From: Thermomonospora echinospora
Lineage (GTDB): Bacteria; Actinomycetota; Actinomycetes; Streptosporangiales; Streptosporangiaceae
Direction of reading: 5' to 3'
Length of the DNA stretch: 64,000 nt
NCBI RefSeq assembly: GCF_900108175.1
Contig: NZ_FNVO01000022.1
Span: 1-64,000 of the forward strand
Part shown: piece by piece, positions 8,881-17,341 of the stretch
How positions within the stretch are numbered: the stretch's first letter is position 1
Layout: every line of letters starts with the position of its first letter
The notes under the pieces: generated by a model
Told to the model about the DNA's origin: nothing
The model's input: only the letters and a program-made list of their open reading frames with translations
Databases searched by the model: none
Program-made: the position numbers and the translations under genes

Positions 8881-9232
8881 GGGCGCGACCCGGCTGCCGT
8901 CCTGGGCGATCGACGCGGTCACCTGCGTCCGCAGATACAGGGCCAGGGCGGCGGTCAGCAGAGCCCCGGCGGCGGTGATCTGCTGCTGGCTGAACGTCCC
9001 AACCGAACGACACGCCGAGCTGCAGGACGGCGGCCAGGAGCCCGGCCACCGCGGGGATGACCTTGTCCTTGGCGACGACCAGTGAGATGGCCAGGCCCAT
9101 GCCCGTGGTGGCCACGGCGTTGATGCCAGCCTGCTGGGCCTCGCTCAGCTCGACGCCCCAGGCGACGAGGAACTGGACGGCGACGGCGACCAGGGCCAGC
9201 CACGCGGCCGGGTCTCTGCCGAGGATCTTCAT
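8810..9232 (-). CDS. Holin-like small membrane protein, probably frameshifted
   Basis: From ATG 9232 (GGAGG four to five bases upstream on the minus strand) the frame encodes two hydrophobic helices: AAWLALVAVAVQFLVAWGVE and, after AISLVVAKDK, VIPAVAGLLAAVLQLGVSFG. This layout matches small actinobacterial and actinophage holin-like proteins. After GVSFGW near base 9000 this frame turns into Arg/Gly-rich nonsense, while a second minus frame gives the expected tail: FSQQQITAAGALLTAALALY then LRTQVTAS. A single missing base would restore it. The tail frame lacks its own stop before it runs antisense into the DUF2236 gene. It may be a prophage leftover or a sequencing artefact. Confidence 0.5.
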   Translation of the reverse strand: MKILGRDPAAWLALVAVAVQFLVAWGVELSEAQQAGINAVATTGMGLAISLVVAKDKVIPAVAGLLAAVLQLGVSFGWDVQPAADHRRRGSADRRPGPVSADAGDRVDRPGRQPGRAPTGRRWAGAGSSGWRGWGCRSRV

Positions 9233-9354
9233 AGGGCCTCCGGTGGACACGGCCCCGGACATCCCGGGGACATTTCAGGGGCGGATGGCACATCAGACCA
9301 GTTCGAATCTGATGCATAAACGGATAATGCGGTGACCGAAATCACCCGAAGTTA

Positions 9355-9377
9355 AACCCGTCCGATCAGGACGGGTT
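9355..9377. terminator. Bidirectional-looking hairpin
   Basis: AACCCGTCC (9355-9363) and GGACGGGTT (9369-9377) form a perfect 9-bp stem with a 5-base loop, followed by ATT on the + strand. The nearest upstream + gene ends 475 bases away, so its partner gene is uncertain. Confidence 0.5.
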
Positions 9378-9519
9378 ATTCGCCGGGGAGTTCACTGATT
9401 CTGAGATGGATTGACGTTCGACGGGTGCCATGGCCCTCGCAAGCACTGGCGGGAGACGACGCGGCCGTGTCGGACGGCTACGAAAGGACCGCCCGCCCAC
9501 CCCCAAGGAGGACCCACCC

Positions 9520-10002
9520 ATGAGACCCGCCGGCCTGCTCGTCGGCATCACCGCCGCGAGCACCATCGCCTTCACGGCGACCCCGGCCCACGCCTACGCC
9601 CAACAGGCCGACTTCACCATCAGGCCCTCCCCCTCCTCCAGTGACTTCTGCACCTGGAGCGGCGCGTCCACCAGCGCTGCGCCCCCGTCCCCGCTGACGA
9701 TCGGCCTCACTGCGGCCTCCCCGTTCTGCTACAGCGGCGTCCTGGCCGCCACCAGTGACCCGGCATTCACCTTTAACGAAAACTGGCCCGGCACCGCCCT
9801 GTCCCCGCAGGTCGCTATCGCCATTTTCTACGGCTCACTCGTCGGCACCTGCCACTACGGAGCGATCAACTTGACGCTCCACCGGCAAGGGGTTACCAGG
9901 GAGTACTCCAGCTACTCCATCTTCTTCACCGAGTTGGCCCCAAAGCGCACTCTCTGTCCAGACACCATGCCTATACACTTGGTCTCCATCGTCTTCTACT
10001 GA
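9520..10002 (+). CDS. Small secreted protein of unknown function
   Basis: A 160-residue protein starting at ATG 9520, chosen because AAGGAGG lies at 9505-9511 with an 8-base spacer. The N-terminus is a Sec signal (MRPAGLLVGITAASTIAFTA, then TPAHA-YA as likely cleavage site). The mature part is Ser/Thr/Pro-rich and has four Cys (DFCTWS, PFCYSG, GTCHYG, TLCPDT) that could form two disulfides. It resembles small exported proteins common in actinomycetes, but I recognise no family. It lies between phage-like and IS remnants and has slightly lower GC toward its 3' end than neighbouring genes, so it may have been acquired. Confidence 0.7.
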   Translation: MRPAGLLVGITAASTIAFTATPAHAYAQQADFTIRPSPSSSDFCTWSGASTSAAPPSPLTIGLTAASPFCYSGVLAATSDPAFTFNENWPGTALSPQVAIAIFYGSLVGTCHYGAINLTLHRQGVTREYSSYSIFFTELAPKRTLCPDTMPIHLVSIVFY

Positions 10003-10100
10003 GCTGTTTCCAACCTCAAGGGAACTGTCTGAAAGATGTGTGGGTGAGGTGGTGGTCCGGAAGGCTCTGGGGCCGATGCCCCGGCCAGGAAGGATCACCT

Positions 10101-10238
10101 GTGACCACTCACGATGAGGACGAGCGGTCGGGCGAGCCGGATGTCCAGCTCGCCGCCGAGTTGATCGAGCGGGCCGGGGCCGAGGGCGTGTCGCTGGAGA
10201 ACATCACGGTCACCCCCTGGACCGCCCTCGCCAACTGA
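10101..10238 (+). pseudogene. Possible IS256-type transposase N-terminal fragment
   Basis: A 45-codon frame from GTG 10101 (AAGGATCACCT upstream) encodes a segment, LAAELIERAGAEGVSL, like the N-terminus of IS256/mutator-type transposases, then stops after ITVTPWTALAN. Nothing further of that transposase follows. The similarity is short and from memory. Confidence 0.3.
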
Positions 10239-10253
10239 CCCCACCGGCAAGGC

Positions 10254-10684
10254 GTGCAAGGCCCGCACGACCTGCCCGCCGACTACCAGCGGCTGCTCGC
10301 AGCCGTGACCGGCCCGGTGCGCTACAAGAAGCTCTGCGAGCAACGCGGCCTCGGCACCGAACCCCGGCATGTGGAGGTTGTGCCGGCCAAGCCGAAACGG
10401 CTGGAAGACCGGGCCCGGCTGCGCCGTAACGGCGCGGGCGCGTTCATCACCGGCACCCTGACCGGCCGCCGCTGTCAGCCAAACCCTCACCTTCGTCGCC
10501 GATCTGCTGCCTCCCGCCTGAAGAAGATCGGTTCCCGGTGGCGGAAACTCCCACCCGACAAGATCGCGGTGATCGTGCGTGCGGTGCTGCGCCACGCCCA
10601 GCGCCTCGCCGACATGGCCGGCGGAAACGACGTCTCCGTCTCCACCGTGCACCGCTGGGTGCGGGAGGTCATCGACCTACTTGC
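10254..10684 (+). pseudogene. Winged-helix segment plus IS5-type transposase N-terminal half
   Basis: The first part (about 10260-10450) reads DLPADYQRLLAAV then GLGTEPRHVEVV, a winged-helix-like segment seen near actinobacterial transposases. From about 10468 a different frame gives SQTLTFVADLL, and after a shift near 10518 the original frame gives KKIGSRWRKLPPDKIAVIV, LRHAQRLADMAGGN and VSTVHRWVREVIDLL: the N-terminal HTH half of an IS5-group transposase. The homology ends near 10684, where another transposase begins, so its DDE catalytic half is missing. Confidence 0.55.
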
Positions 10685-11281
10685 GGGCGGACGAATCTGA
10701 CGCTGCGGCAGGTCGGGCCACTGTTCGGCATCTCGCACGCGGCCGCGCACCGGGTCGTGGACACCCTGAGCCCGCTGCTCACGTTGACGCCGGTCCGCCG
10801 CCGAGGCCCCGAGTAGGCATGCATCGCAGGCGGCACGCTGGTGCCGCTCCGTGACCGCAGCCTGGCCGCGCGCAGCAAGAACTACCGGTACTCGGCCAAC
10901 GTACAGATCACCGTCGACGCCGACACCCGCCTGGCCGTCGCTGTCGGGGACCCAGTGCCGGGCGACCACGGGCGGCTGCCCGGCCTACCGCGATTCCGGC
11001 ATCGACCGGGCCCTGGCCGGGCGACACGTGATGGCCAACGGCGCCTACCAGGGCAACCCCGGCGTCATCATCCCCTACCACAAGCCGCGCGACGGCAGCC
11101 CGCTGCCGGCCTGGCAGGAAACCTCAACCGCGTGCACCGCAGCGTCCGCGCCCACATCGAACACGCCCTGGCCCACATGAAGTGCTGGAAGATTCTGCGC
11201 GACCACCACCGCAAGGCCCGCTCCTTGCACGACACCATGGCCGGCATCGCCTACCTGCACAACCTCGCGCTCACCGGCTGA
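10685..11281 (+). pseudogene. IS5-family transposase C-terminal part, frameshifted
   Basis: Homology to IS5-group DDE transposases (DDE_Tnp_4 type) runs across frames: LTLRQVGPLFGISHAAAHRV, an in-frame TAG at 10814-10816, GGTLVPLRDRSLAARSKNYR, then a switch near 10975 to PAYRDSGIDRALAGRHVMAN and NPGVIIPYHKPRDGS, and back near 11115 to VHRSVRAHIEHALAHMKCWK and the normal end HDTMAGIAYLHNLALTG. The expected 'DGTL' catalytic block reads GGTL, so the first Asp is lost. One stop, two frameshifts and a catalytic change mean it is dead. The N-terminal piece directly upstream is from a different subgroup. Confidence 0.75.
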
Positions 11282-11777
11282 CCGGCACCACCATCCGAGC
11301 CAACAATGGCTCCAGCCCCGCAGCCCACTCCTCGGCCTCCGCCATCCCCACCACGACCAGAACAACGAGCCCGACCAGCTCAGGACACGACTTCCCGGAG
11401 TACCGAGGAGATACTGCAGTTGCTGCTGCCCCTCGTGCGCAGGGCCGTACGACCGGACGTGGACGTCGAGCTGGCGCCGTGGACCCTCGCCTGTCCGGTT
11501 GGCAACTGCCTCCAGGCCGGCCTGCTGACCTCCGACGGCAAACGAAACGATACGCGCCGGATGACCCCGCCGCGCTGCATCACATGCGCGCTCGCCTGCG
11601 CTGGATCGCCGACGTGATGACGAGACAGGGCTGATGTCCGCCGGGAAGCAGCCCGTGACACCGAACGCTCAGGCGAGCGGGAACCTGTGACCGCTCCCCC
11701 CGCTGGGTTCCGGACCGGGGGCGCGTGATCGCGTGCACGCGATCACGTCGCCAGATTGGCGGGACGCCGTCCAGAGG
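11282..11777 (+). other. Degraded region without an intact gene
   Basis: No convincing complete gene is seen. One + frame has TEEILQLLLPLVRRAVRPDV and VELAPWTLACPVGNCLQAGL (11400-11540); another has DDPAALHHMRARLRWIADVM to a TGA at 11632-11634. Joined by one frameshift they could be a short decayed gene, which I cannot identify. The rest holds only the palindrome described separately. Confidence 0.4.
11724..11747 (-). terminator. 24-base perfect palindrome, likely terminator of P450-ferredoxin operon
   Basis: Bases 11724-11747 equal their own reverse complement (half-site CGTGATCGCGTG). As RNA this gives a 10-bp stem with a TGCA loop. It lies 30 bases past the ferredoxin stop in the direction of transcription. 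A protein-binding palindrome is the alternative. Confidence 0.6.
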
Positions 11778-11966
11778 TCACAGAATGGTGATCGCACGTT
11801 CCGGGCAGGCGCCGGCGCCGGTCTGGGCCGCTTCTTCCATCCCCGCGGGCACCTCCACCTCGCTCACGGCCACGTAGCCGAGGTCGTCGAGTTCGAACAG
11901 GTCCGGCGCGAAGGCGTTGCAGCGCGCGTGGCCACAGCACTTGCTCTGGTCCACCACGATTTTCAT
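11778..11966 (-). CDS. [3Fe-4S] ferredoxin, P450 partner
   Basis: A 62-residue ferredoxin. Cluster ligands are C10, C16 and C54 (C-x2-H-x2-C ... CPERA): His13 stands where a [4Fe-4S] protein has its second Cys, the signature of the [3Fe-4S] ferredoxins that pass electrons to bacterial P450s. It lies 32 bases after the P450 gene on the same strand, with GGAGGT ahead of its ATG at 11966, so the two are co-expressed. No ferredoxin reductase gene is in the window; a chromosomal one must serve it. Confidence 0.93.
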   Translation of the reverse strand: MKIVVDQSKCCGHARCNAFAPDLFELDDLGYVAVSEVEVPAGMEEAAQTGAGACPERAITIL

Positions 11967-11998
11967 GAGACCTCCAGTCGAAGAGAAGCGGCGTGCTT

Positions 11999-13201
11999 CT
12001 AGCCGCGGACGTTCCAGACCAGCGGCAGGTTGTCCAGGCCGATCTGGCCGCCGTGCTCGCGGATCTCGACGTCCGGGTCGAGGTGGTAGTCCGGGATCCG
12101 GCGGTGCCACTCGGTCAGTCCGATCGTCAATTCGCGGCGCGCCAGGTGGGAGCCCAGGCAGCGGTGCGGGCCCGCGCCGAACGCCAGATGACGGTTGTCC
12201 TTGCGATCGATGATCACCTTGTCGGCGTCCGGGAACTCGCGAGGGTCACGATTGGCCGAGACCAGCGGTAGCCACACCATCTGCCCGGCCTTGACCGGGC
12301 ACCCGGCGATCTCGGTGTCCTTGACCACCTTACGGCCCGGCGTCACGAAGGCGTAGTAGCGCAGGAACTCCTCGATCGCCGGTGCGAACAGGGCCGGGTC
12401 CTCGACCACTCGCCGCCGGTCCTCGGGGTTGGCGGCCAGGTGGTACATGGAGTAGGACAACTGCATCGCAACCGTGTCCAGACCGGCCATGAACAGCAGC
12501 AGGCACAGGCCGTGCAGGTCCTCCTCACTGACCGGCTCACCGTCGATCCGCCAGGTGGAGGCGATGCTGACGATGTCCTCGCGGGGGTTCCGGCGCCGCT
12601 CGGCGATCAGCGCGGCGAAGTAGTCGTTGACCTCCAGCATCGCCTGGAAGGCCGCCTCCGGGGCGGAGGCGCCTTTGTGCAGGATCGCGGTCTGCCACAC
12701 CTGGAACTGGTCGGCGTCGGAGATGGGAAGCCCCATCATCTCCATGAAGATGGTGTTGGGGAAGCGCAGGGCGACGTCGGCGACGTAGTCGCACCGGCCG
12801 CGGTCGACGACGTCGTCCATGATCTCGTCGAACCGCTGCCGGAGCTTCGGCTCCAGCCGATCGACCGCGCCCGGCGCGAAGAACGGACCCAGCAGCTTGC
12901 GCCACTTGGTGTGCTCCGGCGGGTCGAGCATCTCGGGGATCCACTTGTACGGCGGGTCCGGCTGGTGCGGGACCACCGCGCGGTTGGAGATGGCGTCCGT
13001 GTTCTGGTAGGTCGCGCGGATCTCCGCCATCCGCGTGATGAGCCAGAACTCGTTGCCCAGGGCGGTACCGAAGTGCGCGGGGGCCTGCTCACGCAGCTTG
13101 TCGAACTCCTCGAAGCGCGCACAGGGCGCCGAGACCGGAACGTCGAGGTCCTCGTAGCGGATCGTCGGTTCAAGCCCTGCGGGATCACTGGCGATGGTCA
13201 C
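11999..13201 (-). CDS. Cytochrome P450
   Basis: A class I bacterial P450 of 400 residues, oxygenating a probably hydrophobic substrate. The I-helix O2-binding motif is MAGLDTVAMQ, the K-helix ExxR is EEFLRYY, and the haem loop FGAGPHRCLGSHLARRE puts the thiolate ligand at Cys348. GTG 13201 is the likely start, because GAGGAG precedes it by a few bases and the length is then normal; an ATG 11 codons upstream lacks a ribosome site. With the ferredoxin it forms a two-gene operon next to the Liv-type importer. It probably does the first hydroxylation of the imported compound, by analogy with steroid and terpene catabolic islands; the CYP family cannot be assigned safely. Confidence 0.93.
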   Translation of the reverse strand: MTIASDPAGLEPTIRYEDLDVPVSAPCARFEEFDKLREQAPAHFGTALGNEFWLITRMAEIRATYQNTDAISNRAVVPHQPDPPYKWIPEMLDPPEHTKWRKLLGPFFAPGAVDRLEPKLRQRFDEIMDDVVDRGRCDYVADVALRFPNTIFMEMMGLPISDADQFQVWQTAILHKGASAPEAAFQAMLEVNDYFAALIAERRRNPREDIVSIASTWRIDGEPVSEEDLHGLCLLLFMAGLDTVAMQLSYSMYHLAANPEDRRRVVEDPALFAPAIEEFLRYYAFVTPGRKVVKDTEIAGCPVKAGQMVWLPLVSANRDPREFPDADKVIIDRKDNRHLAFGAGPHRCLGSHLARRELTIGLTEWHRRIPDYHLDPDVEIREHGGQIGLDNLPLVWNVRG

Positions 13202-13281
13202 AGCATCTCCTCGGCCACATGGGGGTGGACTCACGGGGCGGACGCCGGCGCAGCGTCGCGACCCTGCTCCCCGATCACCGA

Positions 13282-13306
13282 ACGCCTAGTTAGGCGTCTA
13301 GGTTAT
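13282..13306. promoter_or_regulatory. Operator-like palindrome upstream of the P450
   Basis: ACGCCTA-GT-TAGGCGT (13282-13297) is a 7-2-7 inverted repeat, followed by CTAGGTTAT (13298-13306). It lies about 80 bases before the P450 start. The words CCTAGTTA and CTAGGTTAT recur together at 53254-53271 before the third double FadR regulator, so both may bind one regulator. Confidence 0.5.
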
Positions 13307-13691
13307 TTCAGGTAGATGTTTACTTTCACTTACCTCGTCGGCCCATGTCAACACCCCGAGAGGGCCATCTGCGATCATGCGGATTCGGCGGCCATGTGAC
13401 GACACGATCACACTAGGTGCACGCTTCAAAGCTATATAGTTACCTCAATTCGATCGATCTCCTGGAGATCTGCATGACGGCACTCGCCGAGGACGAGGGG
13501 GAGCTACTGCGCGTCGGCCCCCAGGAGCGCCCCCTGACGGTCTACGGCCGCGCGGCATGGTCACCGGGTCGTGGGCTTCGGGATCACGCGCCATGTGATG
13601 CGGCTGCGCGCGCTGCCGGCCCGGTCCGCTCCTGTGCCCGAAGTGGTCGCGGCCGCGTGGCAGTGATCGCGGGCGGCTTTCCGCGCAGCGA

Positions 13692-13719
13692 CCGGGGACG
13701 GTTTCGGTATCGTCCCCGG
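13692..13719 (-). terminator. Hairpin after the Liv-type lipoprotein gene
   Basis: CCGGGGACG (13692-13700) pairs perfectly with 13711-13719 over a 10-base loop, 25 bases beyond the lipoprotein stop. Confidence 0.6.
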
Positions 13720-13744
13720 CCCCTGCTCGCCGGATCCGCCGGAC

Positions 13745-14992
13745 CTACCTCTTGACCTTCTCGTCGAGCAACCGCCCGCAGACCGGCTTGGCCTTCGGGT
13801 CCGGCTCGAACTTCGTGCCCTTGAGGATCGACACGTAGAAGCAGTTGCCCCCGCCGTGGCTGCCGGCGAGAACGCCATAGCTGGAGAAGTCGATCGGCTC
13901 CGGGCTCAGGCCGTTCGCGTCCCAGTCCTTGCTGGCGCGGAGCGCGTCGATCACCTTCGCCTGGGAGGTCCCGCATCCGGACTTCTTCAGCCCGTGCAGC
14001 AGCAGGTCGGCCGCGAGCCACCCCATCTGCTCGGAGAAGGAGGGCAGATCGGTCCTCATGCCGGCGTGCTTCTTGAGCCCGGCCACCATCGCCTGGCCCC
14101 CCGGGGTGGAGATCTCCACCGGCGCGGTGGACGTCACGAACCCCAGACCCTGCGCCGCCTGCACGGCGGGCTCGGACTTGAGCAGGTCGGCACCGTATCC
14201 GGTGGCCAGGAGCACCGACTTCATCTTGAGACCGGCCTGCTTGAGGCCGGCGACGATGGCGAACGCGGTCTCCGGGGTGACCGGAAGGTACAGCACGTCG
14301 GCGCCCGACTCCTTGATGCCGAGCACGAGGGGGCCGACGTCCTTGGTGCCGAACGGAACCTTGACGTTGACGTAACCGCGCTGCAGGCCGGCGTGCTCCG
14401 CGGACTGAACGCTGGCCAGTGCCGCGCTGGAGGAGCTGCGGGTCTCGAAGCTCACCGCGGCCGCCTTGGTACCGCCGATGCTCTTCCAGTATTCGCCCAT
14501 GGTCGAGGCGACGTTGTCGTAGTCGTTGCTGCCCATGGCGTTGAACAGGTTCCGGTAGTCCTTGTTGAGCCACTGGGGGCCGCCGTCGAAGCCGGGACCG
14601 GCGAACAGCGTCTGCTTGGCCTGCGTGCCGGCGTACTGACCGGCGCCGAAGAAGAACGAGCTGACCGGCAGCACCGCGAAGACCTTGTCCTGGCGCACGA
14701 GCTTCTGGGTCGCCGTCAGCGCGCCCTGCGGGGTGGAGGTGTCGTCGGCCGCCACCACCTGAAAGTCGACCTTGCAGGCGTCGGACTCCTCCTTGTAGGC
14801 CGCCAGGCGGGCTTTGACCGCGCTCTCCACCCCGGTGAAGCTCGCGCTGGCCGAGCCGCTGAGCGAGGTGAGCACTCCGATCTTGAGCGTGGATCCGTCG
14901 GAGCCCGTGGCGTCCGAGCCGGAGCCACAGCCGGTGAGGGCGAGCATCAGGGCGCACGCGACACCGGATGCCGTCAGAGCTTTGCTGAACAT
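13745..14992 (-). CDS. Liv-type ABC transporter substrate-binding lipoprotein
   Basis: A 415-residue periplasmic-binding-type protein of the Leu/Ile/Val (Peripla_BP_6) family. The lipobox is LTGC with the lipidated Cys at residue 22, after a hydrophobic signal (VACALMLAL); a Gly/Ser linker and the first strand LKIGVLTSLSGSASA follow. Start ATG 14992 has GAGGAGAACC upstream. It is divergent from the permease/ATPase operon, with 345 bases between starts, and must be its receptor. In actinobacterial catabolic islands such receptors often bind aromatic, terpenoid or sterol-derived acids rather than amino acids; here the neighbouring P450 and CoA enzymes suggest the same. Confidence 0.92.
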   Translation of the reverse strand: MFSKALTASGVACALMLALTGCGSGSDATGSDGSTLKIGVLTSLSGSASASFTGVESAVKARLAAYKEESDACKVDFQVVAADDTSTPQGALTATQKLVRQDKVFAVLPVSSFFFGAGQYAGTQAKQTLFAGPGFDGGPQWLNKDYRNLFNAMGSNDYDNVASTMGEYWKSIGGTKAAAVSFETRSSSSAALASVQSAEHAGLQRGYVNVKVPFGTKDVGPLVLGIKESGADVLYLPVTPETAFAIVAGLKQAGLKMKSVLLATGYGADLLKSEPAVQAAQGLGFVTSTAPVEISTPGGQAMVAGLKKHAGMRTDLPSFSEQMGWLAADLLLHGLKKSGCGTSQAKVIDALRASKDWDANGLSPEPIDFSSYGVLAGSHGGGNCFYVSILKGTKFEPDPKAKPVCGRLLDEKVKR

Positions 14993-15337
14993 GGTTCTCC
15001 TCTTCTGGCGGGGCGCTCCGACGGGTCGCAGTTCGGATGGTCCCCGTCGTCAGTCCCGAGCCCCGAACGAGCCACCGCCTCTGGTGCGCTAGGTAAGCTC
15101 AGTTAGCTGTATTGAGGCAACCATCGTTACAAAAGAGTGACCTGTTTTGGCGGCGAGGCCCGCTCATCTCTCTTTACCAGGCAATCCTGGGACCAGCCCG
15201 GGGACATCCCGCCGCTCAGTCGACCAGCCAGAGCACGGTTGACCAGTTATCTAACTAAAGGCACTATGTCTGAACCAGTGTGACGGCGGGCACATCCAAG
15301 CTCGGCGTCGCCGTATCCGGCCTGAGCACTACGGACG
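14993..15337. promoter_or_regulatory. Divergent control region of the Liv importer
   Basis: This 345-base region between the lipoprotein and permease genes has two AT-richer islands: 15088-15107, bounded by GCTA and TAGC and containing CTAGGTA and CAGTTAG, and 15245-15256, AGTTA-TC-TAACT, a 5-2-5 inverted repeat. Both resemble the CTAGTTA words seen before the P450 and the third double FadR regulator. It carries both promoters but no exact boxes could be fixed. Confidence 0.5.
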
Positions 15338-17341
15338 GTGCACGTGCTGCAGTACCTCTTCGCTGGCCTGGCCCTGGGAGCGATCTATGCGATCGCGTCG
15401 GTGGCGCTCGTCGCCACCTACGTCTCCTCCGGGGTCTTCAACTTCGCGCTCGGGTCGATGGCCTTCACGGTCGCCCGGTTCTACTACTTCCTCAACACCG
15501 AGAGCGGATGGCCGATCCTGCCCTCGGCGGTGGTGTCACTGGGCCTGTTCGCGCCCGCGCTCGGCGCGGTGCTCTACTGGCTCCTGTTCCGCCACCTGCG
15601 CCTGCGCTCTCCACTCATCAAGGTGGTCGCGACGATCGGCCTGTCGGTCGCGCTGCCGCCGGCGGTCGAACTGGTCTTCGGGAAGCTGACCAACGTGACC
15701 GCGCCCGGGCTCGCCCCGGTGCCGCTGAAGGTCTTCCACCCGTTCGGGGCCGCGGTCAACATGGACCAGATCATGACCTACCTGGGGCTCGTGGTCGTGC
15801 TCGTGCTGGGCATCGCCGTGCTGCAGTACACCGACCTCGGCCTCAAGGTGCGCGCCCTGGTCGACTCCGAGGCCCTGACCAGTCTGTCCGGGGTCAACCC
15901 CACGCGCGTCTCCCTGGGCGTGTGGGCGGTGAGCACCGTGCTCACCGGGCTGGCCGGCATCCTCCTCGCCCCGACGGCGGGGCTGTCGGTGGAGGGCATG
16001 ACCTACCTGATGGCGGCCGCGTTCGCGGCGGTGGTCGCCGCCCGCCTCAACGGGCTGGCCACAGCCGTGGCCGTGGCCTTGGCCATGGGCGTGGTCACCA
16101 CCGTCATCCAGCGCTACCTGGATCCCGAGAGCGCACTGTCGGCGCAGATCGTCCCGAGCATCCCGTTCGCGTTCATGCTGCTGGCGCTGCTCTACCACGC
16201 CTGGCGCCGGCGGGCGGGTGAGCCGCCGGCCGGTGGCGCGCTGGACCGGGCGATCCGCGTGGCGGGCGGCGCCACCGGCGGCCCCGCCCCCGCCCGTCGG
16301 GGCCTGGCCGACCCGACGCTGATCGCTTCGGGCGTCGCCCTGCTCAGCGTCGCGGCCCTGCCGCTGGTACTGCCGGAGTACTGGGCCGGACTGACCGCGA
16401 CGGGACTGGCCCTGGCCATCGCCCTGCTGTCCTACACGCTGGTGACGGGCGAGGGCGGGATGATCTGGCTCTGCCAGATCACCTTCGCGGGCATGGGCGC
16501 CGTGCTCTCGGCGGAGCTGGCCACGTACCACGGCTGGCCGCCCCTGCTCGCCGTGTTCGTCGGGGCGCTGCTCATCGTGGTGGTCGGAGCGGTCATCGGC
16601 CTGCTCACCATCCGGCTGGGCGATCTGTACGTGGCGTTGGTGACGCTCACCTTCGGCCTGCTGGTGCAGACCCTCCTGTTCACCCGCGACCGCTTTTACA
16701 ACTTCGGCCAGGGCACCGCGATGCCGCGGCCCGGCTTCGCCGAGGACACCCGGGTGTTCTCCTACCTGACCCTGGGCACCTTCCTGCTGCTGGCGCTGCT
16801 CATCGTCAACCTCCGCCGGTCGACGGCAGGGATGGCCATGCGCGCCGTCCGCTGGAGCGAGGACGGGGCGCGCACCCTCGGCCTCAGCGTGGTGCAGATG
16901 AAGCTGCTGGTGTCGGCCCTGGCGACCTACACGGCGGCCGTCGGCGGAGGCTTCCTGGCCATGAACTCGCAGTCCTCGCTGCCGGACTCCTACAACGTCT
17001 TCAGCGGCCTGGTGTGGCTGGCGGTCCTGGTGACGGTCGGGTCGCGTTCGCTCATGGCCGCGCTGGTCGCGGGCCTGAGCTTCCACCTGTTCCCCGGGGT
17101 CTTCCAGACCTACCTGCCCACCGGGTGGGCGGAGGTGCCGGTGCTGCTGTTCGGTCTCGGCGCCGTCATGGTGGCCAAGGATCCGGACGGCATCCTCGCC
17201 GTGCACGCCAGGCAGTTGCGCGGGCTCTTGGCGCGCCGCGGCGGCGGGCTCCCACAGCCGTCCGGCCGGCCCGCCCAAGCGGCCCTGGCCTCCGGTTCCC
17301 CGGACTCCGCCGTACACCAGCTGACAGGGGGAGATCGTTGA
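15338..17341 (+). CDS. Fused LivH-LivM ABC permease
   Basis: A 667-residue inner-membrane protein joining both permeases of a Liv-type importer. Residues about 1-290 are LivH-like (LFAGLALGAIYAIASVALVA, then GVNPTRVSLGVWAVSTVL) and about 315-620 LivM-like (LSYTLVTGEGGMIWLCQITF, RLGDLYVALVTLTFGLLVQT), joined by a short Gly/Pro/Arg-rich linker near residues 291-312. Each half has roughly seven to nine hydrophobic helices. The start is GTG 15338 (or GTG 15344) with only a weak ribosome site. Its TGA shares one base with the LivG ATG at 17341. Single-chain LivHM permeases are known in actinobacteria; this one needs no second permease gene and none is present. Confidence 0.92.
   Translation: MHVLQYLFAGLALGAIYAIASVALVATYVSSGVFNFALGSMAFTVARFYYFLNTESGWPILPSAVVSLGLFAPALGAVLYWLLFRHLRLRSPLIKVVATIGLSVALPPAVELVFGKLTNVTAPGLAPVPLKVFHPFGAAVNMDQIMTYLGLVVVLVLGIAVLQYTDLGLKVRALVDSEALTSLSGVNPTRVSLGVWAVSTVLTGLAGILLAPTAGLSVEGMTYLMAAAFAAVVAARLNGLATAVAVALAMGVVTTVIQRYLDPESALSAQIVPSIPFAFMLLALLYHAWRRRAGEPPAGGALDRAIRVAGGATGGPAPARRGLADPTLIASGVALLSVAALPLVLPEYWAGLTATGLALAIALLSYTLVTGEGGMIWLCQITFAGMGAVLSAELATYHGWPPLLAVFVGALLIVVVGAVIGLLTIRLGDLYVALVTLTFGLLVQTLLFTRDRFYNFGQGTAMPRPGFAEDTRVFSYLTLGTFLLLALLIVNLRRSTAGMAMRAVRWSEDGARTLGLSVVQMKLLVSALATYTAAVGGGFLAMNSQSSLPDSYNVFSGLVWLAVLVTVGSRSLMAALVAGLSFHLFPGVFQTYLPTGWAEVPVLLFGLGAVMVAKDPDGILAVHARQLRGLLARRGGGLPQPSGRPAQAALASGSPDSAVHQLTGGDR

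Larger units (their letters stand above)
10101..11281 (+). mobile_element. Degenerate insertion-sequence remnants
   Basis: This stretch holds pieces of at least two different IS5-group transposases, and perhaps an IS256-type N-terminus, all on the + strand and all broken by frameshifts and stops. No terminal inverted repeats or target duplications could be seen, so the ends are drawn at the outermost recognisable coding remnants. Confidence 0.6.
13202..13744. other. Intergenic region, P450 promoter side and LivK terminator side
   Basis: This 543-base gap holds the P450 upstream region, an AT-rich patch (about 13281-13450) with an operator-like palindrome, and a hairpin for the minus-strand lipoprotein gene. 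A 112-codon + frame (13417-13755) has no ribosome site, low-quality Arg-rich composition and no recognisable domain, so I do not call it a gene. Confidence 0.5.

Noticed and set aside
13417-13755. 112-codon + frame between the P450 and lipoprotein genes
   Set aside because: No ribosome site, no domain, Arg-rich second half, and overlap with the lipoprotein 3' end.
15536-17317. 593-codon minus-strand frame opposite the LivH-LivM fusion
   Set aside because: A Gln/His/Arg-rich antisense shadow of a clear membrane protein.
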